52,779 nt of DNA from Azomonas agilis (GTDB taxonomy: Bacteria; Pseudomonadota; Gammaproteobacteria; Pseudomonadales; Pseudomonadaceae), in assembly GCF_007830255.1 (NCBI RefSeq), contig NZ_VLKG01000016.1, forward strand, positions 1 through 52,779. The letters are read 5' to 3'. The translations under genes and the position numbers were made by a program. The notes under the pieces were generated by a model that was not told the origin of the DNA, did no database searches, and saw only the letters and a list, made by a program, of their open reading frames with translations. Below, one piece after another: positions 36,523 to 44,870 of the stretch; the first letter of the stretch is position 1, and every line of letters begins with the position of its first letter.

Positions 36523-37440
36523 TCAGAGGCCATGCGCGATGGCCTCATCCAAAGGCATGACCGTGACACGCACGTCAGGGTCATGGCTGCCACCGCCTAA
36601 AATCACCCCACGCAACGGGGATACATCGGCGAAATCCCGTCCCCAAGCAAGGGTGATGTGTTCTAACTCTGGACGAATGTTGTTGGTGGGATCAAAGTCC
36701 ACCCAGCCCTGTACCGGGCAAAATACCGATACCCAAGCATGGGAAGCATCAGCACCAATCAGACGAGGTTGGCCGGGAGGCGGTTGGGTCAATAAATAGC
36801 CACTGATGTAGCGGGCGGACAGCCCTCTCGATCTTAAACAGGTTAGCATCAAGTGGGCAAAGTCCTGACAGACACCGCGTCGTTTTTCCAATACCTGTAC
36901 TAAAGGCGTGGCGACCTGTGTCGCGTTAGGGTCGAAGGTGAATTCGTCAAAAATTTTCTCCATCAGGGCTTGCGCGGCCAGCAACAAAGGACGCTGGGGG
37001 GGAAAGCAATCCGCTGCAAAGTCACTAAATACTTGTTTTAGATGCACATAGGGTGATTCAAAGCGGTAGCGTGCGGCCTCTAAAATGCTGGGATCTGGTG
37101 GTTTTCCCGTGGTATAGCTCAGGGCTTGGCACACTGTTTCCCAGGGTGGGGATATATTTAAGTCCAATTCTGGGCGCTGAAATACTTCTACATCCAAGTT
37201 GGCAGTTACAATCAGTGAATCGTGGGGCTTTTCAATGGCGATCCGGGTTAGGGGATTCCCAAAAGCATCAATGCTGTCGCTGCGGTGGGTAGGCTCAGGC
37301 GCAATATGCAGGCCACGGTGGTGGGTGCGTTGCCACAAAGATTCCCGAGGCCATAGGTGGGCTAACTGTTGGGCCAGCGACACGGTGGACGAGTAATGGT
37401 AGTGCGTATCGTGCAGAATTTTATAACGAGTACTGGTCAT
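36523..37440 (-). CDS. Transglutaminase-like peptidase (305 aa)
   Basis: A bacterial transglutaminase-family protein with an N-terminal Bact_transglu_N beta domain (YKILHDTHYHYSSTVSLAQQ) and a papain-like core with triad C191 (RRGVCQDFAHL), H234 (DASHAWVSVF) and D250 (WVDFDPTNN). Such proteins are thought to act as peptidases or amide-exchange enzymes. It overlaps the ATP-grasp/alpha-E gene by four bases, forming one functional unit with it and the upstream transglutaminase-DUF2126 gene. Substrate unknown. Confidence 0.9.
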   Translation of the reverse strand: MTSTRYKILHDTHYHYSSTVSLAQQLAHLWPRESLWQRTHHRGLHIAPEPTHRSDSIDAFGNPLTRIAIEKPHDSLIVTANLDVEVFQRPELDLNISPPWETVCQALSYTTGKPPDPSILEAARYRFESPYVHLKQVFSDFAADCFPPQRPLLLAAQALMEKIFDEFTFDPNATQVATPLVQVLEKRRGVCQDFAHLMLTCLRSRGLSARYISGYLLTQPPPGQPRLIGADASHAWVSVFCPVQGWVDFDPTNNIRPELEHITLAWGRDFADVSPLRGVILGGGSHDPDVRVTVMPLDEAIAHGL

Positions 37441-39929
37441 AGGGACTGAGTCTGCTGGCTGGTGTCAATGTGCGCGAAGAAGCGTAATCCCAAGCGGTCA
37501 GACAGTTGAGCAGAGCTGTGGCTGATCTGACGCAGTAAATCAGCCAGCCTGTTAAGACTGTCTTGTCGGGCCGCGCTTGAGTGTTCTGACTCAAATTGAT
37601 CCAGGTTGAACTTCAGTAACTGATGGTGCAGATCAGATAAAGTTTGTTCTAAAGGGAAATCAAAGCGCTCACTAAAGCACTGTACCCCTCGGATAAGCAT
37701 GTGGAGTTGGAAAACCACCGCATGAGGGTTGTGGTCGTCTAACAGCAGCAAGTCCAGTACCGGAATCAGTTGTGGCGAGGCCAGATAGCGCGTGCGGTAG
37801 GTGATGCTGCTGTTGCCCAACTCTAGCAGCCATGCCAGTGCTGAAGGATCTTGCACCGTAGGGCCGGATATAAAGCTGGCTAGACTGTTGCAGATAAACT
37901 GTAGACGTTCAATGCGGCGGCCGGTCATCAAAAAGCGCCAGCCATCGTCACGGGTCATATCGTCAAGGGCAAAACCAGACAGCGTCACGGTGGAGAGCAA
38001 GAGACGATCTAAGAGCTCTAACAGCTCCCCCGATTCGGCGTTATTGGCTTCCGGCAGTACCATTTTTTGCAGTTCTAACATAGCCTGCCAGTTTTCACGG
38101 GACAGTTTGCCGCGCACATTGGTAGCCGCCCAATGCAGGCGTTGTAGGTTACTGCGTAAGCTAGGAGGCCAATCTTCATCCAGTACGGCGCGAATTAGGC
38201 GTTGTTCTAGCTCCGGTGTTTTCCCTTGGGGAACCAGCCCTAAACCTTCGGCGACCACTAAAGCAGCTTGCATGGCTTGGGGGTCGTTGTCGTCGTCAAT
38301 GTAGCGGGAGAGCATAATTCGGAGTAAGCGCGCTTCCCCTTCGCAGCGCTCACAGTAGCGGCCAAACCAGAACAGGTTCTCCACCATGCGTGAAGGAAGG
38401 TAGTGGTCACTGCGCACGACTTCCCGTGCTTTGAGGGGCTTAACGTGTTGCCAAGGGTCGGTAGTGGCTTGGCGGGCCCCCAAAATCCAAGTGTCTTTAC
38501 TGGCTCCGCCACGCTGCATGGATAGCACTTCAGCATCGGCTTTGGCAGCGACTCGGCTCAGTCCTCCGGGCATGACATAGTAGCTGCCATCGGGTCTGGC
38601 CACTGCAAATAAGCGCATGGCCAACGGACGGGCTTCAATACGGCCACTTTGATTATGCCAAATGGGCGCTACAGACATTTTAGGCCGCTCCAACCCCACA
38701 TAAGCATAAGGGCGTTGGCACAGACGTTCACGCAGTTCATTGAGTTGGGTTGGGGTGAGTTCTGGGCCAAAACAGGCTTGAAAACTTTGGGATCCAAAAG
38801 CTGGGCGGATTAATAATTCGGGTAGCTTTTCTAAAGCCTCTTTGAGTACCGGCGGCTCTCCACACCACCAGCTAGCTACGGAGGGGAGCTGCAATTCTTC
38901 ACCAAATAGACGTCGGTTAATGGCAGGTAGAAAACCCGGTAATCCGGCAGATTCCAGCACACCCGAACCCAGAGCATTGGCAACCAGTACCCGCCCTCGG
39001 CGTACCGAGTCCAATAAGCCGGGCACACCTAAGGCAGAGTCGGTGCGAAGTTCCAGAGGGTCGCAGAAGTCGTCGTTTAAGCGGCGCAGTACGGCGTGAA
39101 CTCGGCGCAATCCCGCCAAACTTTTTAGGTATAGGGTGCCATCGCGCACCGTGAGGTCGCTGCCCTCCACCAGTGGATAACCTAACTGACGGGCGAGGTA
39201 GAGATGCTCAAAATAACTTTCGTTAAAACGGCCAGGAGTAAGGAGTACAACCAGAGGCTTTTCATTGTCCTCAACCGGTGCTTGGTGGGCCAAGGTATCC
39301 AGCAGGGTGCGGAAGTAACTCGCGATGTGTTCCACTCGCAAGTCCCGGTACAGCTCTGGAAAGGCCCGCGAGATCAGGTGGCGGTTTTCCAAAGCATAAC
39401 CCGCGCCTGAGGCTGCTTGGGTACGGTCGGCCGTAACCCACCAGCGCCCATCGGGGCCACGGGTTAAGTCCACTGCGTATAGATGCAGCCAAATACCACC
39501 CGGTGGTTGGATGTCCTGACAGGGCCACAGAAATTGTTCATGGCCGAAAATTAAATCCGAGGGTAACAGGCCCTCCGCCAAGAGTTGCTGAGGGCCATAA
39601 ACATCACCCAGTACCGCATTGAGTAAGCGTGCTCGTTGCTCAACACCCGAGGCTAACAGGTGCCACTCTTCAGCAGGAATCAAATGGGGGAGTAGATCCA
39701 GCTTCCAAGGCCGATCCGTGCCATCGGGCTCAGCATAAACGTTGTAGGTAACGCCATTTTCTTGGATTTGGCGTTCTAACAGTGCTTGGTGCTGTTGCAG
39801 ATGCTCACGGCCACCCTCTTGCAGATGTTTGAGCAAACGCTGCCAATGAGGACGTACAACCCGTTTAGCATCGAATAACTCATGCTGGGATGGGTTGTTG
39901 TGAGGGTAGTGGATAAGCAGATTGGACAT
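37437..39929 (-). CDS. Circularly permuted ATP-grasp fused to alpha-E domain
   Basis: An 830-residue fusion. Residues about 70-480 are a circularly permuted type 2 ATP-grasp (YNVYAEPDGTDRPWKLDLLPHLIPA, SYFEHLYLARQLGYPLVEGSDL, PAFGSQSF, MPGGLSRVA), predicted to ligate amino acids or peptides with ATP. From SRMVENLFWFGRYCERCEGEARLLR (about 500) to the end is an all-helical alpha-E domain. In many genomes these are separate neighbouring genes. I start at the ATG at 39929 (MSNLLIHYP), since the TTG eight codons upstream has no ribosome site. Confidence 0.88.
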   Translation of the reverse strand: MSNLLIHYPHNNPSQHELFDAKRVVRPHWQRLLKHLQEGGREHLQQHQALLERQIQENGVTYNVYAEPDGTDRPWKLDLLPHLIPAEEWHLLASGVEQRARLLNAVLGDVYGPQQLLAEGLLPSDLIFGHEQFLWPCQDIQPPGGIWLHLYAVDLTRGPDGRWWVTADRTQAASGAGYALENRHLISRAFPELYRDLRVEHIASYFRTLLDTLAHQAPVEDNEKPLVVLLTPGRFNESYFEHLYLARQLGYPLVEGSDLTVRDGTLYLKSLAGLRRVHAVLRRLNDDFCDPLELRTDSALGVPGLLDSVRRGRVLVANALGSGVLESAGLPGFLPAINRRLFGEELQLPSVASWWCGEPPVLKEALEKLPELLIRPAFGSQSFQACFGPELTPTQLNELRERLCQRPYAYVGLERPKMSVAPIWHNQSGRIEARPLAMRLFAVARPDGSYYVMPGGLSRVAAKADAEVLSMQRGGASKDTWILGARQATTDPWQHVKPLKAREVVRSDHYLPSRMVENLFWFGRYCERCEGEARLLRIMLSRYIDDDNDPQAMQAALVVAEGLGLVPQGKTPELEQRLIRAVLDEDWPPSLRSNLQRLHWAATNVRGKLSRENWQAMLELQKMVLPEANNAESGELLELLDRLLLSTVTLSGFALDDMTRDDGWRFLMTGRRIERLQFICNSLASFISGPTVQDPSALAWLLELGNSSITYRTRYLASPQLIPVLDLLLLDDHNPHAVVFQLHMLIRGVQCFSERFDFPLEQTLSDLHHQLLKFNLDQFESEHSSAARQDSLNRLADLLRQISHSSAQLSDRLGLRFFAHIDTSQQTQSL

Positions 39930-39998
39930 TGAGTACTCGGCAAACGAAAACAAGCGAGGCAGCCTACATCTTTGCAGATCAGGCTGCCGTGCGATCCA

Positions 39999-42900
39999 TC
40001 AGTAGCGGCGTAAATCCAGCGTCATCGGCAGCTCTGCATGAATGTTCAGCGGTGGGCACTGGATACGCCCCGGTGTGTGCCCATGCTGGAAGAAACGCGC
40101 CAGACGACGGCTTTCCGCTTCATAGGCGTTGACCGGCAGTGTGTCGTAACTACGCCCACCCGGATGAGCTACATGATACTGACAACCTCCTAAGGAGCGT
40201 TGCATCCAAGTATCCACTAAATCGAAGATCAGTGGAGCCTGTACGCCTATAGTAGGTTGTAAGCAAGAGCTCGGTTGCCAAGCGCGGTAACGCACCCCCG
40301 CAATAAACTCGCCCACGGTTCCGGTAGATTGCAAGGGGACAGGAACACCGTTACAGGTCAGCACATAACGATCGGGAGCCATGCCGCTCAGTTTGACCTG
40401 TACCCGCTCCAGTGAGGAGTCCACATAGCGTACTGTACCGGCTGCACCGCCTTCCTCACCCAAAACATGCCAAGGTTCTAGGGCATTGCGCAATTCTAGG
40501 TCGATGCCTTTGACGGCGTATTCGCCCAGTTTGGGGAAGCGGAACTCAAAGTGAGGCGCAAACCATTCAGCCCGCACGGGGTATCCGGCTTCTTCCAACT
40601 CAATGATCACATCTTGGAAGTCCTGCTGAATAAAGTGGGGCAGTAAGAAACGGTCATGCAGTTCTGTGCCCCAGCGTACTAAGCGTTGAGGTTGGTAGGG
40701 CTCATTCCAGAATCGAGCAATCAGAGCCCGTAACAGCAGTTGTTGGGCCAAGCTCATTTTGGCGTGGGGAGGCATCTCAAAGGCGCGCAACTCCAACAAT
40801 CCTAAGCGCCCTGAGGCTGAGTCAGGGGAGTAGAGTTTGTCGATGCAAAACTCAGCGCGGTGGGTGTTGCCCGTCACATCAATCAGCAGGTTACGCAGCA
40901 GGCGATCCACCAGCCAAGGCGGGCACGCCTCACCGGCTTGGGGGAATTGCTGAAAGGCGATTTCCAGCTCGTACACTGAGTCATTACGCGCCTCATCTAC
41001 CCGTGGCGCTTGAGAGGTTGGGCCGATGAATAAGCCTGAGAACAGGTACGACAGGGACGGATGATTGTGCCAGTAGCTGATCAGGCTACGCAGTAAATCA
41101 GGGCGACGTAGGAAGGGCGAATCGCTGGGCGTAGCTCCACCTAAGACAAAGTGATTACCACCGCCGGTTCCGGTATGTCGGCCATCGATCATGAATTTTT
41201 CGCTGGACAGCCGCGTTTGGCGCGCAGCCTCGTACAGAAATTCAGTGCGCTCTACCAGCTCATCCCAGCTAGCAGCAGGGTGGATATTGACTTCAATAAC
41301 CCCTGGGTCGGGCGTAACTCGGAAGTGGGTCAGACGTGGGTCTTGGGGCGGCTCGTAACCTTCCAGCAGGACGGGGCAGTTCAATTCGGTGGCCGTGGTT
41401 TCGATAGCCGCGACCAGTTCCAGATAGTCTTCCAGACGGTTTAACGGTGGCATAAACAGGTATAGACGACCTTCGCGAGGTTCCGCACAGAGCGCGGTAC
41501 GCACAATGCCAGCGGCGGATTCAAAGCGCTGCGGGGCTTGATCCTTGTGTTTTAAAGCTTCTTGCTTGATTTGGTTTGTTGCTTCTGCTGTCTGCGCCGC
41601 CGCTTTTTGAGCGGCACTTGGGTTGCGTAACTGCTGCAAAATTTGTTGCCGACTAGGCAGCGGTGGGAATAGCTGGTTCCAATCTGGGGATTGCACATAG
41701 GGATAATCGCCCTCACTGACCCACGGCTGGGAGTCCAGAGGTAAGCGGTAGCCCATAGGTGAGTCGCCGGGCATCAAGCGGCAATATTTATCGCGCAGAA
41801 ACCAATGACCGGTTTCCCACATCTGGCCATCAGCGGTGCGTGCTAAAGGCAAGATGTGGCCCACTACATGACCTAAGCCTTGGTTAAATATCTTGCGTAG
41901 TCGTTCGCGTTCCAGCTCATCGCTGAGGCGAGTATCCTCTGGGGTGATGTTTTCCGGTAAACGCCGCTCCCGCCACAGGTAGTACATCCAGTCTTCGTAG
42001 GCGGGGAAGTCGTAATCACTGGTTAGGCCCAAGTGTTGAGCCAGACGTTTGAGGAAACGCTGGGCTAAATCTGCATTCGCGCCGTAGGATTGCTTCTCAT
42101 CGGCCCAGAGTGCGGGGTTTTGCCAAATAGGTTCACCATCGCGTCGCCAGAAGCAGTTCAGTGACCAACGCGGTAGTTGTTCGCCTGGATACCATTTGCC
42201 CTGCCCGAAATGTATCAAACCTTGGGGCGCATACTGATCGCGCAAGCGGTGATAAAGCTCGGCGGCCAAACGGCGCTTATTGGGGCCAAGGGCTGTGGTG
42301 TTCCATTCAGGATCGTCGGGGTAGTCGATGGCTACAAAGGTGGGCTCGCCGCCCATCGTTAGGCGCACATCATGGGCTTTTAAGTCAGCGTCAACCTGAT
42401 GGCCGAGGTCGCGGATGGCTTGCCATTGTTCATCGGTGTAGGGTTTGGTGACGCGAGGGGCTTCCCAAACGCGCTCAACGCGCATCTCATGGCTAAATAC
42501 GCACTCGCACTCATCCACGCCGCCACTGATGGGGGCCGCTGAGGAGGGTTCAGGGCTGCAGGCTACCGGAATATGACCTTCTCCGGCAAAAAGTCCTGAT
42601 GTGGGGTCGAGCCCAACCCAACCCGCGCCCGGTAGATAGGCTTCGCACCAAGCATGCAGGTCAGTGAAGTCTTGTTCGGTTCCGCTGGGGCCATCCAGTG
42701 GTTTCACATCCGCCGTCAGTTGAATCAGGTAGCCAGATACAAAGCGGGCCGCAATCCCCAAATGCCGTAGCAGTTGAACCAGCAACCACGCGGAATCGCG
42801 GCAGGAACCTGAGGCTTTTTCCAGCGTTTCTTCTGGGGTTTGTACACCAGGTTCCAGACGAATGCCGTAATGGATATCGCGGGCCAACTGCTGGTTTAGG

Positions 42901-43340
42901 TTGACCAGAAAGTCCACGCTGCGCAAGGGCGTGAGGTCAATCTGGCCTAAGTAATCAGCAAAGCGCGGAGTTTCGGGCAGTTTAGTTAAATAAGGCGCCA
43001 GGTCTTGGCGTTCACCTTCAACGTATTGGAAGGGAATTTTTTCTGCATAGGGTTCGAGGAAAAAGTCGAAGGGGTTAAACACCGCCATTTCGGCGATCAG
43101 ATCCACCTCGATTTTCAGTTCCTCAGTTTTCTCTGGAAATACCAGTCGCGCCAGATAGTTACCCTGAGGGTCTTGCTGCCAGTTAATAAAGTGCCCGGCT
43201 GGAGATACTTTCAGCGAATAGGAGTGAATCGGTGTCCGACTGTGTGGGGCAGGGCGTAGGCGCACTACCTGTGGCCCCAGATTGACGGCTCGGTCATAAC
43301 GGTAATGGGTAACGTGATGCAAGGCAACATGAATTGACAC
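39999..43340 (-). CDS. Transglutaminase-like protein with DUF2126 domain
   Basis: An 1113-residue protein. Residues 1-90 are a Bact_transglu_N domain. The transglutaminase core carries C180 (GSCRDSAWLL), H229 (TDLHAWCEAY) and D245 (WVGLDPTSG). From about residue 310 to the end is DUF2126 (DVRLTMGGEPTFVAIDYPDDPEW, HTGTGGGNHFVLGG, SPFLRRPDLLRSL). The start is GTG with CAGGAGG six bases upstream. First of a three-gene set with the ATP-grasp/alpha-E fusion and a second transglutaminase, after a 69-base gap. The set matches a predicted peptide-synthesis and tagging system, product unknown. Confidence 0.9.
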   Translation of the reverse strand: MSIHVALHHVTHYRYDRAVNLGPQVVRLRPAPHSRTPIHSYSLKVSPAGHFINWQQDPQGNYLARLVFPEKTEELKIEVDLIAEMAVFNPFDFFLEPYAEKIPFQYVEGERQDLAPYLTKLPETPRFADYLGQIDLTPLRSVDFLVNLNQQLARDIHYGIRLEPGVQTPEETLEKASGSCRDSAWLLVQLLRHLGIAARFVSGYLIQLTADVKPLDGPSGTEQDFTDLHAWCEAYLPGAGWVGLDPTSGLFAGEGHIPVACSPEPSSAAPISGGVDECECVFSHEMRVERVWEAPRVTKPYTDEQWQAIRDLGHQVDADLKAHDVRLTMGGEPTFVAIDYPDDPEWNTTALGPNKRRLAAELYHRLRDQYAPQGLIHFGQGKWYPGEQLPRWSLNCFWRRDGEPIWQNPALWADEKQSYGANADLAQRFLKRLAQHLGLTSDYDFPAYEDWMYYLWRERRLPENITPEDTRLSDELERERLRKIFNQGLGHVVGHILPLARTADGQMWETGHWFLRDKYCRLMPGDSPMGYRLPLDSQPWVSEGDYPYVQSPDWNQLFPPLPSRQQILQQLRNPSAAQKAAAQTAEATNQIKQEALKHKDQAPQRFESAAGIVRTALCAEPREGRLYLFMPPLNRLEDYLELVAAIETTATELNCPVLLEGYEPPQDPRLTHFRVTPDPGVIEVNIHPAASWDELVERTEFLYEAARQTRLSSEKFMIDGRHTGTGGGNHFVLGGATPSDSPFLRRPDLLRSLISYWHNHPSLSYLFSGLFIGPTSQAPRVDEARNDSVYELEIAFQQFPQAGEACPPWLVDRLLRNLLIDVTGNTHRAEFCIDKLYSPDSASGRLGLLELRAFEMPPHAKMSLAQQLLLRALIARFWNEPYQPQRLVRWGTELHDRFLLPHFIQQDFQDVIIELEEAGYPVRAEWFAPHFEFRFPKLGEYAVKGIDLELRNALEPWHVLGEEGGAAGTVRYVDSSLERVQVKLSGMAPDRYVLTCNGVPVPLQSTGTVGEFIAGVRYRAWQPSSCLQPTIGVQAPLIFDLVDTWMQRSLGGCQYHVAHPGGRSYDTLPVNAYEAESRRLARFFQHGHTPGRIQCPPLNIHAELPMTLDLRRY

Positions 43341-43390
43341 GGCGGGCCTCCTGCGAGCCAGAGCAACCAGTAAGGGAAAACAGGCCGCCG

Positions 43391-43515
43391 CTTGCCTGTG
43401 TTAAATCAGGCAAGGGATCGGACATCATTCCCTCGTCAGTAAAAAGCACCCTTGAAGGGTAATGACAAGCGCATGATGCCTGATTATGTACTACAAGCGG
43501 GCGACAATGTCGCCT
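43391..43515. promoter_or_regulatory. Hairpins upstream of the transglutaminase cluster
   Basis: CTTGCCTG/CAGGCAAG (43391-43414, 8-bp stem) and GGCGACA-A-TGTCGCC (43501-43515, 7-bp stem with a one-base centre) lie in the 220-base gap between the GTG start of the cluster and the end of dmeF. Either could serve as a terminator for neither gene (no T runs), so operator or leader functions are more likely. The promoter is not assigned. Confidence 0.35.
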
Positions 43516-43561
43516 GCTGATCAATGAAAGTCCTTGAAAATACGAATGCTTGAGGATAGAG

Positions 43562-44524
43562 CTAGGCTGAGTGCTTGGAAAAATGTTGGTTTAGTTCGAG
43601 GGTAATGTGTACTAATTCTTCGTGGATACTGAGCTGATTGCGGAAGAAGTCGGGATTAGCATTAGGGGTTTCCGGTACAGTCAAAGCGATAATGCAGGCA
43701 TATTGGGCACGGCCAACACGCCATACATGCAAATCGGTGATGGTGGCAGGGATTGGACTGCTTTCGATTACCTCGTGGATTTCAGCGACTACGGGCGCAT
43801 CCATTTCTGCATCCAGTAGTACGCGGCTGCTGTCACGCAATAAACCCCAAGCCCAAACCGATACTAAAATGGCTCCCACAATCCCCATAATCGGGTCAAG
43901 CCAGTTGGCTCCCCAGAGCTTGCCTCCAAACAGGGCGATAATAGCCAGTACCGAAGTCGCGGCATCGGCGATGACGTGCAGGTAGGCTGCTCGTAGGTTC
44001 AGATCATGGTGATGAGGGTGGGAATGCGGATGCCCGTGATCATGATCGTGGCTGTGTCCGTGGTGGCTATGGTCGTCTTTAAGCAGCCATGCGCAGATCA
44101 GATTCACGATTAGGCCAATAAAGGCGATAATGATAGCTTCGTTATAATGTATCGGAGTGGGTGAAATCAGACGCTCGATGGATTGGTATAGCATGAGTCC
44201 AGCTACGCCCACTAAACATAAAGCGCTGGTGTAGCCGCCTAGAATCTCAATTTTCCAAGTGCCGAAGCTAAAGCGTTTATCCTGAGCAAATCGGCGGGCG
44301 GCGTTATAGGCCAGTACCGATAGGCCCAAAGCTAGGGCATGGGAGCTCATATGCCAACCATCTGCCAGCAGAGCCATGGAGTTGAAGGCCCATCCGCCTA
44401 GAATTTCAGCCACCATCATGCTGGCAGTTAGGACTACGGCCCAGCGCGTATTACGTTCTGCTAAGGGGTTTCCTTCATCGAATATGTGGGTATGTTGCCG
44501 GTAGGCTGAGGCGGACGTATCCAT
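43562..44524 (-). CDS. dmeF: Cation diffusion facilitator, DmeF-like Co/Ni exporter
   Basis: A 320-residue CDF transporter with six membrane segments and a cytoplasmic C-terminal domain. The metal sites lie in ALLADGWHMSSHALAL (D55, H58) and YLHVIADAATSVLA (H183, D187). A His-rich loop (residues 150-173, HSHHGHSHDHDHGHPHSHPH region) separates TM4 and TM5. An N-terminal HTHIF and the divergent DmeR-type regulator favour the DmeF branch (cobalt, nickel) over CzcD zinc exporters. Metal choice is inference. Confidence 0.85.
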   Translation of the reverse strand: MDTSASAYRQHTHIFDEGNPLAERNTRWAVVLTASMMVAEILGGWAFNSMALLADGWHMSSHALALGLSVLAYNAARRFAQDKRFSFGTWKIEILGGYTSALCLVGVAGLMLYQSIERLISPTPIHYNEAIIIAFIGLIVNLICAWLLKDDHSHHGHSHDHDHGHPHSHPHHHDLNLRAAYLHVIADAATSVLAIIALFGGKLWGANWLDPIMGIVGAILVSVWAWGLLRDSSRVLLDAEMDAPVVAEIHEVIESSPIPATITDLHVWRVGRAQYACIIALTVPETPNANPDFFRNQLSIHEELVHITLELNQHFSKHSA

Positions 44525-44553
44525 AAGCTCTATCCTATTAAGGGGTTTATATA

Positions 44554-44569
44554 CTATACCCCAGTATAG
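44554..44569. promoter_or_regulatory. DmeR/RcnR-type operator
   Basis: CTATAC-CCCA-GTATAG is a perfect 6-4-6 inverted repeat with a C run at its centre, in the 67-base gap between divergent dmeF and dmeR. RcnR/CsoR-family repressors recognise AT-rich inverted repeats around a G/C tract, so this is the expected operator controlling both genes. Confidence 0.75.
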
Positions 44570-44591
44570 CTATATCCCATGAGGTTTAAAA

Positions 44592-44867
44592 ATGGCACAT
44601 ACGATCAGAGGTAAATCGAAATTACTGACCCGTGTTCGACGGATCAAAGGGCAATCTGAGGCTTTAGAGCGGGCGTTAGAGCAAGAGATAGACTGTGTGG
44701 CCATACTGCAACAGATTGCTGCGATTCGCGGGGCCGTGAACGGTTTGATGGCTGAGGTTCTGGAAGGGCACATTCGTGGGCACTTAGGCGCTACGGAGGC
44801 GACTCCAGAACAACGGCAAGAGGATGTCGAGCAGGTGGTGGCTGCCGTGCGTTCTTATTTGAAATAG
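44592..44867 (+). CDS. dmeR: RcnR/DmeR-family metal-sensing repressor
   Basis: A 91-residue all-helical CsoR/RcnR-family repressor. The metal ligands H3, C35, H60 and H64 (MAHT, EIDCVAI, LEGHIRGHL) follow the H-C-H-H pattern of the RcnR (Ni/Co) branch and differ from the C-H-C of copper CsoR. DNA binding uses basic residues in RVRRIKGQSEALERAL. The start has GAGG upstream. It is divergent from dmeF over a shared operator and ends three bases before the end of norR. Confidence 0.9.
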   Translation: MAHTIRGKSKLLTRVRRIKGQSEALERALEQEIDCVAILQQIAAIRGAVNGLMAEVLEGHIRGHLGATEATPEQRQEDVEQVVAAVRSYLK

Positions 44868-44870
44868 GGG

